Assembly (NCBI RefSeq): GCF_021228295.1
Contig: NZ_JAJQPD010000003.1
Span: forward strand, 434,001-498,000
Length of the DNA stretch: 64,000 bases
DNA from: Agromyces humatus
GTDB lineage: Bacteria; Actinomycetota; Actinomycetes; Actinomycetales; Microbacteriaceae
Reading direction: 5' to 3'
The notes beneath the pieces are model-generated. The model saw only the letters and a list, made by a program, of their open reading frames with translations. It ran no database searches and was not told the origin of the DNA. Made by a program: the position numbers and the translations under genes. Each line of letters opens with the position of its first letter. Within the stretch, counting starts at the first letter, position 1. This document shows positions 1 to 10,302 of the stretch, one piece after another.

Positions 1-27
1 GTGGGCGCCGCGGCCGAGTAGCCTCTC

Positions 28-94
28 GCCGGCACTGTCGTTGGTCGAGGAGGCGCGCCGGCGCCGGCACTGTCGTTGGTTGAGGAGGCGCGCC
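28..94. repeat. 32-bp direct repeat, two copies
   Basis: Copies at 28-59 and 63-94 begin GCCGGCACTGTCGTTGG and differ at one base (C/T). The second copy runs into the palindromic unit at 78-111. No ORF of note covers them. Confidence 0.85.
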
Positions 95-165
95 TGCGCC
101 GTCTCGAAACCCGCGCCGCGGCGATCTGGGGTTTCGAGACGCTCGCTGCGCTCGCTCCTCAACCC
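78..165. repeat. pair of inverted GGTT(T/G)-GAG palindromic repeat units
   Basis: Unit B (78-111) reads GGTTGAGGAGGCGC at its left end and GTCTCGAAACC at its right end. Unit C (130-165) starts GGTTTCGAGAC and ends CTCCTCAACCC. The inner ends (101-111 and 130-140) are an 11-bp perfect inverted repeat around an 18-nt spacer, so the pair can form a strong hairpin. The same family recurs inside hemL (51501-51644) and, diverged, inside hemE (38676-38717). Confidence 0.85.
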
Positions 166-208
166 ACGAATGCGCTGAACAGCAACCCCCGATCGAATCG
201 ATTCGGCC

Positions 209-214
209 TAGAAT
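209..214 (+). promoter_or_regulatory. -10 element for leaderless lacI-family gene
   Basis: TAGAAT ends 7 nt before the ATG at 222 and no Shine-Dalgarno sequence is present. This is the usual actinobacterial layout in which transcription starts at the A of the start codon. Confidence 0.6.
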
Positions 215-221
215 CGGGCGC

Positions 222-1286
222 ATGCAGTCCGATGAGCTCGCCCGACCCACGCTCGCCGACGTCGCGGCCCGCGCCGGCGTGTCGGCATCGACCGCCTCGC
301 TCGCCTTCAGCGGCTCCGGCCCGGTGTCTGATGCCACCAAGGAGCGAGTGCTCGCGGCCGCCGCCGACCTCGGCTATGCGGGGCCCGACCCGCGCGCCCG
401 GTCGCTGCGCCGCGGCCGCTCGGGCATCGTCGGCGTCGTGCTCGAGGAACGCATCCGGGATGCCTTCCTCGATCCCGTGAACATCCAGATGCTCGACGGC
501 ATCACCGAGGGCATCGCGCCGCTCGGCGCGGGACTGCTGCTCCTGACCGACACCGGCGAGGCGGGCGGCAACGCCGTCGGCATCGAGAGCGCGCCGGTCG
601 ACGCCGTCGTGCTCATCGGGTGCAGCCCGCGCCTGGGTCACTCGGTCGAGGCACTGCGTCGTCGCGGCATCCCGGCGGTCGCCATCGAAGGCGCGGCCGG
701 CGAGGACATCCCCGAGATCTCGATCGACAACCGCGAGGCCACGAGGCGCGGGGCCGAGTACCTGCGCGAACTCGGGCACACGGATGTCGCGCTCGTGACA
801 CTCCCGTTCGACGCCGACCGCACTCGGGGCGAGCTGACCCCCGAGCTCATCGCCGGAAGCACCGCCGACACCGCGAGCGAGCGGCTCGCCGGAGCCCGGC
901 TGGTATTCCCCGACGCCGGCGGTCGCGTGGCCGCGACGAGCTCGATCGAAGAGGGCCGAGAGGCCGGGCTCACCCTGCTGGCCGACTCGGCGACCCGCCC
1001 AACGGCGATCATCGCCCAGAGCGACCTTCTGGCAGCCGGGGTCATCAACGCGGCTGAAGAGCTCGGCATCGCCGTGCCCGCCGAGCTCAGCGTGCTCGGA
1101 TTCGACGGCATCCGCGTCGACGGTTTGCAGCACGACCTCACGACGCTGGCCCAGCCTTCGGTCTCGAAGGGCAGGGCGGCCGGTGAGGCCGTCGTGCAGT
1201 TGCTCGCCGGTCGCCCGGGCGAGTCGGTGTGCTTCACGAGCACCCTGCACGTCGGCGACACGACGGCCGTGCCGCACCACCGCTGA
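222..1286 (+). CDS. LacI-family transcriptional regulator
   Basis: A 354-residue DNA-binding repressor. The N-terminal LacI helix-turn-helix is clear at about residues 9-30 (TLADVAARAGVSASTAS followed by the hinge region with AAADLGY), and the rest is a periplasmic-binding-protein-like effector domain ending with the family's SVLGFDGI stretch and a VxxLLAGR tail. Effector unknown: no sugar transport or catabolic operon is adjacent, so this may be an orphan regulator. The ATG at 222 follows a TAGAAT box by 7 nt, suggesting a leaderless transcript. Its TGA lies at the start of a 22-bp tandem repeat. The next gene, a secreted peptidase, starts 119 bp downstream on the same strand. Confidence 0.9.
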   Translation: MQSDELARPTLADVAARAGVSASTASLAFSGSGPVSDATKERVLAAAADLGYAGPDPRARSLRRGRSGIVGVVLEERIRDAFLDPVNIQMLDGITEGIAPLGAGLLLLTDTGEAGGNAVGIESAPVDAVVLIGCSPRLGHSVEALRRRGIPAVAIEGAAGEDIPEISIDNREATRRGAEYLRELGHTDVALVTLPFDADRTRGELTPELIAGSTADTASERLAGARLVFPDAGGRVAATSSIEEGREAGLTLLADSATRPTAIIAQSDLLAAGVINAAEELGIAVPAELSVLGFDGIRVDGLQHDLTTLAQPSVSKGRAAGEAVVQLLAGRPGESVCFTSTLHVGDTTAVPHHR

Positions 1287-1333
1287 CGCGCCGCCGCACC
1301 ACCGGTGACGCGCCGCCGCACCACCGGTGACGC
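1284..1333. repeat. 22-bp tandem repeat, 2.3 copies
   Basis: Units at 1284-1305 and 1306-1327 (TGACGCGCCGCCGCACCACC plus two G) followed by a partial third. The TGA of the first unit is the stop codon of the LacI-family gene, so the duplication probably arose from its 3' end. Confidence 0.85.
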
Positions 1334-1405
1334 GGTTGTGCCATGTCGCACTCTGGGCATCCCACCGGGCACCGCACCGGCCGGTGGAGCGCCAGACTTC
1401 ACCGT

Positions 1406-4400
1406 ATGCGTCCCCGTCACATCCCTCGAGCTCTCGCCATTCTGGCCACCGTCACCGCTCTGGTCGTCGGCCTCACCGCCCCGGCCGCCGCAGACGCGGC
1501 TGAGCCGCCCGACCTGACGCAGGCGGCAGGTGCGCTCGGAGAGACGCACGGCATCACGCTGCTGACCGGCGACCGGGTCGAGGTGGCCGAGTCCGCCGAC
1601 GGGCGGCGCGCTGCCACGGTCACGCCGGGTCCCGGACGGGAGCAGGTCACCTTCCAGACCATCGAGGTGGACGGCGTGCTGCAGGTGCTGCCCAGCGACG
1701 CGATCCCATTCCTCGCCTCCGGGGTCATCGACGACAGCCTCTTCGAGGTCAGCACCCTGATCGAGGAGGGGTACGCCGATCTCGAGGCGCTGCCGCTCAT
1801 CGTCTCCTGGTCGCCGGGCGTGCGGGCGGAGGCGATGGCCGTCGCGGGCGCCGAGCAGACCCGGGCCCTGCCGAGCATCGACGGGGCGGCACTCTCTGCC
1901 GGGGTCGACGACCTCGGGCAGGTGTGGGCGGCGATCACCGGCGGCGCGGTTGCGGAAGCGCCCGCGAATGGAAGTTCCGCACTGATGGCCGGTGGCATCG
2001 AACGGGTGTGGCTCGACGGTCGGGCCTCGGCCTCGCTGGACCAGAGCGTTCGACAGATCGGTGCGCCCGACGCATGGGAGGCCGGCTACCGCGGCACCGG
2101 CATCCGGGTGGCGGTGCTCGACACCGGCGTCGACGGGTCGCACCCCGACCTCGTGGGGCAGGTCGAGGAGGCGGTCGACTTCACCGGCAGTGAGACCGGC
2201 ACCGCCGACCTCTTCGGCCACGGCACCCACGTCGCGGCCACCATCGCCGGCACCGGAGCGGGCGCTGGAGGCGCCAGGCCCGGCGTAGCGCCCGACGCCG
2301 ACCTGATGATCGGCAAGGTGCTCAGCGACGACGGGTACGGGTACGACTCCTGGATCATCGCCGGCATGGAGTGGGCGGCGGAGCGCGCCGCAGTGGTCAA
2401 CATGAGCCTCGGCGGCGGCCCTTCCGACGGGACGGACCCGCTCAGCCTCTCCCTGGACGCGCTCTCCGAGCAGACCGGAGCCCTCTTCGTCGTGGCCGCA
2501 GGCAACGACGGCACCGACGAGGCGGTCTCCACCCCGAGCACCGCACCCGCCGCGCTGTCGGTCGCCGCGGTCGACCGGGACGAGTCGCTGGCGGAGTTCT
2601 CCAGCCGTGGGCCGCGCACCGGCGACGGCGGGCTGAAGCCCGAGATCAGCGGGCCGGGGGTGGGGATCGTCGCAGCACGCGCGTCCGGGACGGCGATGGG
2701 CTCACCGGTCGACGCGCTGTACACGGCGTCCTCCGGCACATCGATGGCGACCCCGCACGTGGCGGGTGCCGCCGTCCTCCTCGCCCAGCAGCACCCCGAC
2801 TGGACGGGGGAGCGGCTCAAGGACGCCTTGGTCAGCACCTCGCGGGCCAACCCCGACCTCGGGGTCTACGAGCAGGGCGCCGGCCGGGTCGACGTCGCCC
2901 GTGCGGTCAGCCAGCAGGTGACCGCCACGGGAATCGCGGACTTCGCGCTCCAGGGTGACGCGGTGGACGACGCGGTGCGCGAGCGCACCGTCACCTACCG
3001 CAACGAGGGCGATGAGCCCGTCACCCTCGATCTCGCCATCGAGGCCGCGAACCCCGACGACCCGGGATCCAGTACTCGCGCCTTCAGCGCGCCCGAGCAG
3101 GTCACCGTTCCCGCGCACGGCTCCGCCGAGGTCGACGTGGCGATCGACCAGTCCGCGCTCGACCAGGGCCGGTGGAGCGGCGCACTCATCGCGACGGCGC
3201 AGGGCGACGTGCTCGTGCGCAGCGCCATCGGTGCGGTCAAGAGAGGTCCGCGGCACACCGTGACCATCCGCGCAGTGGGCTTCGATGGCGGCGACACCTT
3301 CGTGCCGTCCCTCTCGCTGATCGGCGACCGGCCAGGCACCGAGTACCTCGGCTACCTCGACACGGGCGAGGTCGCCACCCTCGAGGTCGAGGAGGGCGAC
3401 TACGTCGTGCAAGGCATCATCGAGGACTTCGGCAACGCTCAGGCGGAGCGGACCGGCACGGTGATTCTGCCCGACCTGGAGGTGACGTCCGATGTCGAGG
3501 TGGTGATCGACGCGCGAACGACGCGCCCGATCGAGATCCGGACCCCGGAACGGGCCGAGCAGCAGGGCGTGCTCAGCTGGTATGCCCACCGCCTCCTCAC
3601 CAACGGCCGCGACATCCAGCACGGCGTCATGTCGTTCGAGCGGACGATGCCCTGGGTGACCCCGACCGATCCCGTCCGTGAGGGCGAGTTCGAGTTCTCC
3701 TCCCGATGGCAGCTCGTGCGCCCCTCCGCACTGATCACCCTGCCGGGCACCGAGCTGAGGCCCCAGGCCGGCCTGCTCATGGAGTCCGCGGTGCTCGACA
3801 GGGCGCTGCGCCTCGAACTCGTGGCGCCCGGACCGGAGCTGGAGGGCGTGAGCGGCAAGGTGGTCGTGGTGGATGCCCCCGACCAGGGCGCCGAGGTCGC
3901 ACAGGTGGAGGCGGCTGCGGCTGCGGGCGCGCGGGCGATCATCCTGGTCCGACCCGCGACGAACAGCATCTTCACGGTGTTCGAGCCGGGCTTCGACCCG
4001 GGCCCGATTCCGGCGATGGTCACCACCGCCGAAGACGGGGCGGCGCTGATCCGGCACGCGCAGCAGCCGGGCAAGCAGCAGGTGGTCGTCGAGGCGAGCC
4101 GCACCAGCCCCTACCTCTACGACGTCATGCAGGTCTCGACCGGCGCGATCCCCGACGAGATCGTCCACCGCGTGACCGAGGCCAACAGTCACCTCGTCAC
4201 CACCACCTACGTCGAGAGCGGCGGACGGCCCTACGCCCGCGAGCAGCGTTTCGGCTGGCGTCCGTGGATGACCTACTCGTGGAACGACGCGCAGCGCACG
4301 GTCGCCACCGGTGAGAGCCGGGTCGAGTGGGTCTCGGCGGGTGACTCGGTGTGGCAGCACCGGGTGCTGCACACCTGGGACAACTGGATCGGCACGGTCA

Positions 4401-5095
4401 TCGGCGGCATGGCCGGACCGGCGCTCAGCTATGAAGCGGGACGTTCGAAGGAGCGCTGGTTCGATCCGGTCGTGCGTCCGGCTGCGATCGCCTCGATGCC
4501 GTCGACCCGCAGCGGTGACCGGATGCAGTTGCGCGTGCCCGAGCTCGTCGACGGCGCGGGTCACGCGGATGTGGGCGGTGTCTCCTCGAGCGCACGGCTC
4601 TACCGTGACGGCGAGCTGGTGGAGTCGCTGCCGAACGCACGACAGGCCCTCGATGTGATCGCCGAGGAGGCCGAGTACCGGCTCGAGCTCGATGTCGCCC
4701 GCGACGACGCGGAATGGCAGCAGGGTGTCCGCTCGTCGACGGCGTGGACCTTCCGGTCCGGCCGGCCGGACGAGGGTGCGACCGAGACGCTGCCGCTCCT
4801 GCAAGTGGTCTACGACGTTCCGACCGACGACGAGGGGCAGGCGACCAGTCGCCGTCACACGGTCTCCTGGCAGGTGACCGACCAGCTGGGCGCGGTGCGA
4901 TCGCGTGCCACGCTGCAGGCGGAGGTGTCGTTCGACGATGGTGCGAACTGGCAGTCGTTGGCGGTCCGGCGGGACAAGGACGGCTTCTCCGCGGTGGTGC
5001 CGGCCGGCAGCGCGCCGGTCACGTTGCGGGTCACCGCCGTCGACGGCTCATCCACGGTGACCCAGGAGGTGGTCCGAGCCTACGCTCGGGGCTGA
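1406..5095 (+). CDS. secreted S8 (subtilisin-like) serine peptidase, large
   Basis: A 1229-residue exported protease. From the ATG at 1406 there is a Sec signal peptide (MRPRHIPRA, a hydrophobic core, AxA cleavage near residues 29-32); the in-frame upstream ATG at 1343 would add 21 residues ahead of it and is disfavoured. A pro-region of about 180 residues precedes the catalytic domain, with triad Asp239 (AVLDTGVDG), His275 (GHGTHVA) and Ser446 (SGTSMATPHVAG), and the oxyanion-hole Asn in AAGND. A protease-associated-like segment lies at about 815-890 (GKVVVVDAP to PIPAMVTT), followed by beta-rich C-terminal modules. This matches the large secreted S8 enzymes of Streptomyces and relatives. 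Substrate unknown. No LPXTG or membrane anchor is seen, so release is likely. Confidence 0.92.
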   Translation: MRPRHIPRALAILATVTALVVGLTAPAAADAAEPPDLTQAAGALGETHGITLLTGDRVEVAESADGRRAATVTPGPGREQVTFQTIEVDGVLQVLPSDAIPFLASGVIDDSLFEVSTLIEEGYADLEALPLIVSWSPGVRAEAMAVAGAEQTRALPSIDGAALSAGVDDLGQVWAAITGGAVAEAPANGSSALMAGGIERVWLDGRASASLDQSVRQIGAPDAWEAGYRGTGIRVAVLDTGVDGSHPDLVGQVEEAVDFTGSETGTADLFGHGTHVAATIAGTGAGAGGARPGVAPDADLMIGKVLSDDGYGYDSWIIAGMEWAAERAAVVNMSLGGGPSDGTDPLSLSLDALSEQTGALFVVAAGNDGTDEAVSTPSTAPAALSVAAVDRDESLAEFSSRGPRTGDGGLKPEISGPGVGIVAARASGTAMGSPVDALYTASSGTSMATPHVAGAAVLLAQQHPDWTGERLKDALVSTSRANPDLGVYEQGAGRVDVARAVSQQVTATGIADFALQGDAVDDAVRERTVTYRNEGDEPVTLDLAIEAANPDDPGSSTRAFSAPEQVTVPAHGSAEVDVAIDQSALDQGRWSGALIATAQGDVLVRSAIGAVKRGPRHTVTIRAVGFDGGDTFVPSLSLIGDRPGTEYLGYLDTGEVATLEVEEGDYVVQGIIEDFGNAQAERTGTVILPDLEVTSDVEVVIDARTTRPIEIRTPERAEQQGVLSWYAHRLLTNGRDIQHGVMSFERTMPWVTPTDPVREGEFEFSSRWQLVRPSALITLPGTELRPQAGLLMESAVLDRALRLELVAPGPELEGVSGKVVVVDAPDQGAEVAQVEAAAAAGARAIILVRPATNSIFTVFEPGFDPGPIPAMVTTAEDGAALIRHAQQPGKQQVVVEASRTSPYLYDVMQVSTGAIPDEIVHRVTEANSHLVTTTYVESGGRPYAREQRFGWRPWMTYSWNDAQRTVATGESRVEWVSAGDSVWQHRVLHTWDNWIGTVIGGMAGPALSYEAGRSKERWFDPVVRPAAIASMPSTRSGDRMQLRVPELVDGAGHADVGGVSSSARLYRDGELVESLPNARQALDVIAEEAEYRLELDVARDDAEWQQGVRSSTAWTFRSGRPDEGATETLPLLQVVYDVPTDDEGQATSRRHTVSWQVTDQLGAVRSRATLQAEVSFDDGANWQSLAVRRDKDGFSAVVPAGSAPVTLRVTAVDGSSTVTQEVVRAYARG

Positions 5096-5101
5096 ACGGA
5101 G

Positions 5102-6100
5102 TCAGAGCCACCCGCGCCGCGCCGCCTGATAGGCGAGCGCGGTGCGGGTGTCGACGCCCGCGATCGCCATCAGCCGGTCGAGGCGGCGCTGCACGGTGCG
5201 CCGGCTGATACCGAGCTGGGTCACGATCGACTTGTCGGGGGTCCCGGCGACGAGGAGCGAGAGCAGCAGGCGCTCCGCGTCGCCGATCCCGTCGAGCTCT
5301 CCGGGGGTGCCGGTTCTGTCGTCGCTCTCGGCGACACCGGTGCGCGGGAGCGGGCTGGCCCGCGCCCAGTGACCCTCGAACAGATCGAGCAGCGCGTTGA
5401 GCAGTTCGCCGCCTCGGATCACTGCCGCGCTCGGCTCGCCGAGTCCGCGCTCCTGGTCGTGGATCAACGGACAGATGGCAGTGCGCCGGTCGACGATCGC
5501 GAGCCGGATCGGGAGAGCGGGTGCGACCCGCGCCTCCTCGCCCCAGCCGATGCCCTCGAGCACGCTGTCGAGCTCACCGGGTCCTTCCAGCAGTGCACGC
5601 TCGTAGACCGCCCGGTAGCGGACGCCACGGGCAAGGGCGTCACGTTCCTCGGTGTTGTCGGCGCCCTGCATGGCGAGCGGGTTGGCCCGACAGAACCAGA
5701 GAATCTCCTCGCGAGCGGACTGCTGCAGGTCGCGCAGCCGCTCGCGCAGCGCCCCGGCTCCGACGACCACCTCGACCACGTGGTCGGCGTCGCGGCGACG
5801 GGCGACGGCGCGGAACTCCTCGCTCAGCCCGGCCACGAGCCGACGGTCGCCCTCCAGCGACTCCTGACGCCGAAGCAGGGCGGTGCCGAGCGCAACGTCA
5901 GGCGGTTGCGGGCGGAAGACCGGATCATCGCCGTACCGGACGACGAGGCCCTTCGCCTCCAGCCTGCGCAGGAGGTCGCCGGCCTGCTCGGCCGTGTGAC
6001 CTGCGACGTCGGCCAACTGGTCGGCGCGCGCGACGGCGAGGCCGACGAGCAGCCGGTAGGCGTTCTCCTCCGCCGGATCGAGTAGCACTGACTCCTGCAT
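5102..6100 (-). CDS. TrmB/LuxR-type helix-turn-helix regulator
   Basis: A 332-residue predicted transcription factor convergent with the S8 peptidase gene, with stops 6 bp apart. Residues 1-75 look like a TrmB-type winged helix (YRLLVGLAVARADQLADVAG, then LLRRLEAKGLVVRYGDD), the middle resembles the TrmB/PLD-like sensor region, and the C-terminus (about 270-332) carries a second HTH, DKSIVTQLGISRRTVQRRLDRL, of the LuxR/AraC-like kind. Similar two-HTH regulators are common in Streptomyces next to secreted proteases and specialised-metabolism genes, which makes control of the neighbour a reasonable inference only. Start ATG at 6100 is supported by GGGAGGAG 5 nt upstream. Confidence 0.75.
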   Translation of the reverse strand: MQESVLLDPAEENAYRLLVGLAVARADQLADVAGHTAEQAGDLLRRLEAKGLVVRYGDDPVFRPQPPDVALGTALLRRQESLEGDRRLVAGLSEEFRAVARRRDADHVVEVVVGAGALRERLRDLQQSAREEILWFCRANPLAMQGADNTEERDALARGVRYRAVYERALLEGPGELDSVLEGIGWGEEARVAPALPIRLAIVDRRTAICPLIHDQERGLGEPSAAVIRGGELLNALLDLFEGHWARASPLPRTGVAESDDRTGTPGELDGIGDAERLLLSLLVAGTPDKSIVTQLGISRRTVQRRLDRLMAIAGVDTRTALAYQAARRGWL

Positions 6101-6127
6101 CGGCTCCTCCCAGGGGCTCGCGCCCTG

Positions 6128-7075
6128 TCAGTTTCCGATCGCGGCCGCGCGCGGCTGCCGCGCCTGGCTCCGGAACTGTGCGGGCGATGAGCCCACCACG
6201 CGGCGGAACGCGGTGCTGAACGCGCTCTCGGACAGATAGCCCGTGGCCTGTGCGAGCTCGGAGATCGACAGGGCGTCGCGCGCGAGGGCGTCGCGAGCGA
6301 GGCTCATGCGCCAGTGGATCAGGTACTCCAACGGCGGGACCCCGACGTGGCGCTTGAAGGCCTGGGCGAACGCGGAACGCGACATGTGGCTGATCTCGGC
6401 GAGTTCCTTGAGGCTCCAGGGGTGAGCCACGTCGGCGTGCACGGCGCGCAGGGCTGAACCGATGCCATCCTCGTTCAGGGCACCCAGCCAGCCCGTGGGC
6501 CGGTCGGTCTGAGCGGCGTGCGCGCGCAGCATGTGCACGAGCAGGATCTGTGCGAGGTGGCTCTGCACCAGCGGGCCGCCGGCGGCGGCGGCGCCGACCT
6601 CGGTGGCCAGGAGGTCGATCAGCTGCGCCAGCCGCCGACCGTGGGGATCGGATTCGCGGACGATCACGAGCGGCGGCAGCAGGTCGGTGAGGAGCGCCGC
6701 GTTCCTGTCGTCGAACGCGATGTGCCCGATGCAGAGGTGGAGGTCCTCTTCCGACTCGGGGCCGATCCGCACGGAGCCGTTGTCGACCGCCGCCCACACT
6801 CGCTCCGCAGGGCGCGGGCTCGCGTCGAGCGTGCCGGCCAGGACGAACGGCGGCGGGTTCCCCAGCAGGAAGGTGTCGCCCTCTTCGAGGAGAACCGGCT
6901 CGTGCCCTTCGAGGATCAACCAGCACGAACCGCGCACGAGCCCGCCGATCCGCACGTGCGGGAACGTGTCGAAGCGCAACGCCCAGGTTCCGGCGGCGCG
7001 AAGGCTCGGCCAGACCTCGGTGCGGGGCCGGAGCATGCCGATCGTGTCGGCCACTGGATCCGCGAATCCGAGCAT
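6128..7075 (-). CDS. AraC-family regulator with cupin-like sensor domain
   Basis: A 315-residue regulator. The N-terminal half resembles the cupin_6 ligand-binding domain of AraC proteins (SLRAAGTWALRFDTFPHVRIG, EGDTFLLGN), and the C-terminal about 100 residues hold two HTH motifs (WSLKELAEISHMSRSAFAQAF and ISELAQATGYLSESAFSTAF). The start is placed at the ATG at 7075, preceded by AAGGG, instead of upstream codons that would add 61 unrelated residues. It is divergent from an SDR oxidoreductase gene 118 bp away; AraC/cupin_6 regulators next to SDR genes are a frequent arrangement, so control of that gene is likely but unproven. Confidence 0.88.
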   Translation of the reverse strand: MLGFADPVADTIGMLRPRTEVWPSLRAAGTWALRFDTFPHVRIGGLVRGSCWLILEGHEPVLLEEGDTFLLGNPPPFVLAGTLDASPRPAERVWAAVDNGSVRIGPESEEDLHLCIGHIAFDDRNAALLTDLLPPLVIVRESDPHGRRLAQLIDLLATEVGAAAAGGPLVQSHLAQILLVHMLRAHAAQTDRPTGWLGALNEDGIGSALRAVHADVAHPWSLKELAEISHMSRSAFAQAFKRHVGVPPLEYLIHWRMSLARDALARDALSISELAQATGYLSESAFSTAFRRVVGSSPAQFRSQARQPRAAAIGN

Positions 7076-7124
7076 GATGCACCCTTCGGACGATACGTAA
7101 AGAATTGTGGACTCTGGTTTATGG

Positions 7125-7130
7125 ATCATA
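7125..7130 (-). promoter_or_regulatory. possible -10 box for the AraC-family gene
   Basis: On the minus strand this reads TATGAT, 49 nt upstream of the ATG at 7075, in the AT-richest stretch of the divergent AraC/SDR spacer. No good -35 was found, so this is tentative. Confidence 0.3.
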
Positions 7131-7193
7131 CGCCACGAGTCCGGCAGGATCGATGTTGACCTGATCGACACAGAGAGTGATGGAGACACCCAT

Positions 7194-7946
7194 ATGGGAC
7201 AGCTGGATGGCAAGACGTCGGTGATCACCGGAGGAAGCAGCGGGATCGGTCTGGCCACGGCCGTACGACTCGCGGACGAAGGCGCCTACGTGTTCGTCAC
7301 CGGCCGGCGCGCGGCCGAACTGGAGGCCGCCGTCGCGACCATCGGCGCCGACCGGGCCACCGCCGTCGTCGGCGACGTCTCGAGGCCGGAGGACCTGGAC
7401 CGGCTCTACGACGCAGTCCGAGCGCGGGGCAGAGGCGTGGACGTGCTCGTCGCGAACGCCGGAATCGGTGGGTTCGTGACACTGGAGCGGACCAGCGAGG
7501 AGCACTTCGACCAGACCTTCGCGGTCAATGTCCGAGGCACGTTGTTCACCGTGCAGAAGGCATTGCCGTTGCTCAACGACGGGGCCTCGATCGTGCTGGT
7601 GGGTTCGACCGCCGGCGACCGTGGCGTCGAGGGGTTCGGCGCGTACGCGGCGTCGAAGGCGGCCGTCCGATCGTTCGCACGGACGTGGTCCACGGAACTC
7701 AAGGGCCGCGGCATCCGGGTCAACGTGGTCTCGCCCGCCTGGATCGAGACCCCCGGCGGAACCGCCGCATTCGGCGACGAGGCGACCGCCCGGGCAGTCA
7801 AGGAGACGGTCGCCGCGACCGTGCCGAAGGGCCGCATGGGTCAGCCCGAGGAGGCCGCCGCGGTCGTGGCGTTCCTGGCCTCGGAGCAGAGCAGCTACGT
7901 CGTCGGCTCGAACCTCGCCGTCGACGGCGGCACGAACCAGATCTGA
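7194..7946 (+). CDS. short-chain dehydrogenase/reductase (SDR)
   Basis: A 250-residue classical SDR: NAD(P)-binding TGGSSGIG at residues 12-19, NAG motif (VANAGIG), catalytic Ser138, Tyr151 and Lys155 (YAASK), and a C-terminal VDGG typical of the FabG-like group. The basic residues after beta-2 (TGRR) favour NADPH. Cytosolic; substrate cannot be read from sequence. The ATG at 7194 has GGAG 9 nt upstream; a longer in-frame ORF from 7107 has no support. Divergent AraC-family regulator at 6128-7075 is the probable controller. Confidence 0.92.
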   Translation: MGQLDGKTSVITGGSSGIGLATAVRLADEGAYVFVTGRRAAELEAAVATIGADRATAVVGDVSRPEDLDRLYDAVRARGRGVDVLVANAGIGGFVTLERTSEEHFDQTFAVNVRGTLFTVQKALPLLNDGASIVLVGSTAGDRGVEGFGAYAASKAAVRSFARTWSTELKGRGIRVNVVSPAWIETPGGTAAFGDEATARAVKETVAATVPKGRMGQPEEAAAVVAFLASEQSSYVVGSNLAVDGGTNQI

Positions 7947-8139
7947 TCGCCGGTCCGGCCGAGACTGCGAGCACGTCCCGTTCTCCGGAACGACCTCGGG
8001 CTGCTCGGCGGCATCGGCCGAACCCGGCCCCAGGACACGGCGGAGCGGTCCATTCATGGGGGATTCCCTTGTTTGGTGCGGAACGGCTTCCGGTGGTCTC
8101 GTTCGCGTTCTCGAGAGAAACTGCGTTGTCGGAACCGGG

Positions 8140-8922
8140 TCAAGCCGCGCCGGCCTGCGCCGGCTGCGCGGCGTCGTCGGCCGTCGCGCGGTGCGCCGCC
8201 AAGCGCTCGTTCGCGAGGATGCCGGCGCGTGCGAGCACGTCGATCTGGGCGGGGTTGTACAGCTCCGCCACCGCCTCGATGAACGTCTCCCGCGTCACGT
8301 GCTCGCTCTTCGACAGGCGCCCCACCGGGTCCGAGAGCCACGGATACTCGATCAGGTTCTGCAGCAGGGTCGGCGCGAGCCGCTCGGCGAGCCGTTGCCG
8401 GGTCGCCTCGTCCGCGTCTGCGGCGAGCGCGTTGATCTCGGCCCCGACCGCAGCGGTCTCGGCATCCACCTCCACCATGCGACGCACATCGGCCATCGCA
8501 TCGTCGTCGTAGAACTGCGTGTAGATGTGGATGATCGAGCTGTCGGCTTCCGAGAGATGCGACGCGACGGATGCGAACCCGGGGGGCGCATCGGCGGGAG
8601 CGTCTTCGCGCAGGATCGCCGCGATGTCGGCTCGCGCCTGCTCCAGGCGCTCGATGTTCGCTGCGAGTTCCGCGTCCAGTTCCCGCAACGCGTCGGGTGT
8701 GCTCGCATCGCCCGAACTGACCTGCCCGATCTGGGAGAGCGGCACGCCGAGCTCGGCCAGCCGCCGGATCCGCAGCAGGCGCACGAGATCTCGCACCCCG
8801 TACTGCTTGTAGCCGTTGTATCGGCGATCGGGCTCGTCCAGCAGGCCGAGCCGGTGATAGTGCCGGATCGTGTTGACCGTCGTCCCCGACAGTTCGGCGA
8901 GCTCTCGCGTACTCCAGGCCAT
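8140..8922 (-). CDS. MerR-family transcriptional regulator
   Basis: A 260-residue protein whose first about 70 residues are a standard MerR winged helix (STRELAELSGTTVNTIRHYHRLGLL, YGVRDLVRLLRIRRLAELG), followed by a dimerisation helix and an alpha-helical C-terminal domain of about 150 residues without metal-binding cysteines, so metal sensing is unlikely. The C-terminal domain is not a recognisable TipAS or BmrR ligand domain. GGAGG lies 4 nt before the ATG at 8922. The next gene upstream on the same strand is a hydrolase 265 bp away, so this is probably monocistronic. The 3' end is alanine/glutamine rich. Confidence 0.88.
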   Translation of the reverse strand: MAWSTRELAELSGTTVNTIRHYHRLGLLDEPDRRYNGYKQYGVRDLVRLLRIRRLAELGVPLSQIGQVSSGDASTPDALRELDAELAANIERLEQARADIAAILREDAPADAPPGFASVASHLSEADSSIIHIYTQFYDDDAMADVRRMVEVDAETAAVGAEINALAADADEATRQRLAERLAPTLLQNLIEYPWLSDPVGRLSKSEHVTRETFIEAVAELYNPAQIDVLARAGILANERLAAHRATADDAAQPAQAGAA

Positions 8923-9187
8923 GATTCCTCCCTACGTGCCGCCTGCTGTTCGTCGGATCAGGGTCCCGTCGGTTCTCCTTCCCCACCTCAGCACGGTGCC
9001 GCCGAGCACGGCAGCGAGGCTGATGCCGCCCGCGCAACGGGTGCCCTGGTCGTCTGTCGCAGATCGAGGACCGGTCCGGGATCGACTGCACCGAGCGACG
9101 CGCCGCCTCGCTTCACCGCGCCGCCCGGGAGCCTGCGTCGCAGGCGACTGCTCTCTCATCAGTGCGTTCCTTCCCGATACGAATCGG
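8923..9187. other. 265-bp spacer without a recognised gene
   Basis: Between the MerR gene and the 3' end of the hydrolase gene. Reading frames crossing it are arginine/proline-rich and lack a start with ribosome binding site. No repeat, clear hairpin or promoter consensus was picked out. Confidence 0.5.
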
Positions 9188-10150
<963 letters not shown>

Positions 10151-10302
10151 TCAGGGTCCCATCGGGGCCGCTGTCTTCGCGTCGGTAGAAGCCCCGATGA
10201 CCTGGCAGGTCGCGCGAAGTCGGTTTCGCCTGGTGCGGGTCGTTCGCGTCGGTGACAATTGCGTAAGCAACCGATGTTCCGAGGGGAGCGACTCTGGCGG
10301 AG

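Noticed and set aside
638..4858. Long minus-strand ORFs (638-2230 and 2702-4858)
   Set aside because: They are antisense to the LacI-type and S8 peptidase genes, have Arg/His/Gly-rich products without domains, and arise from high G+C at third positions.
10245..10275. TTGCGTAAGCAA near the LAL gene as an operator
   Set aside because: Arms are only 4 bp and lie in ordinary sequence; not distinguishable from chance.
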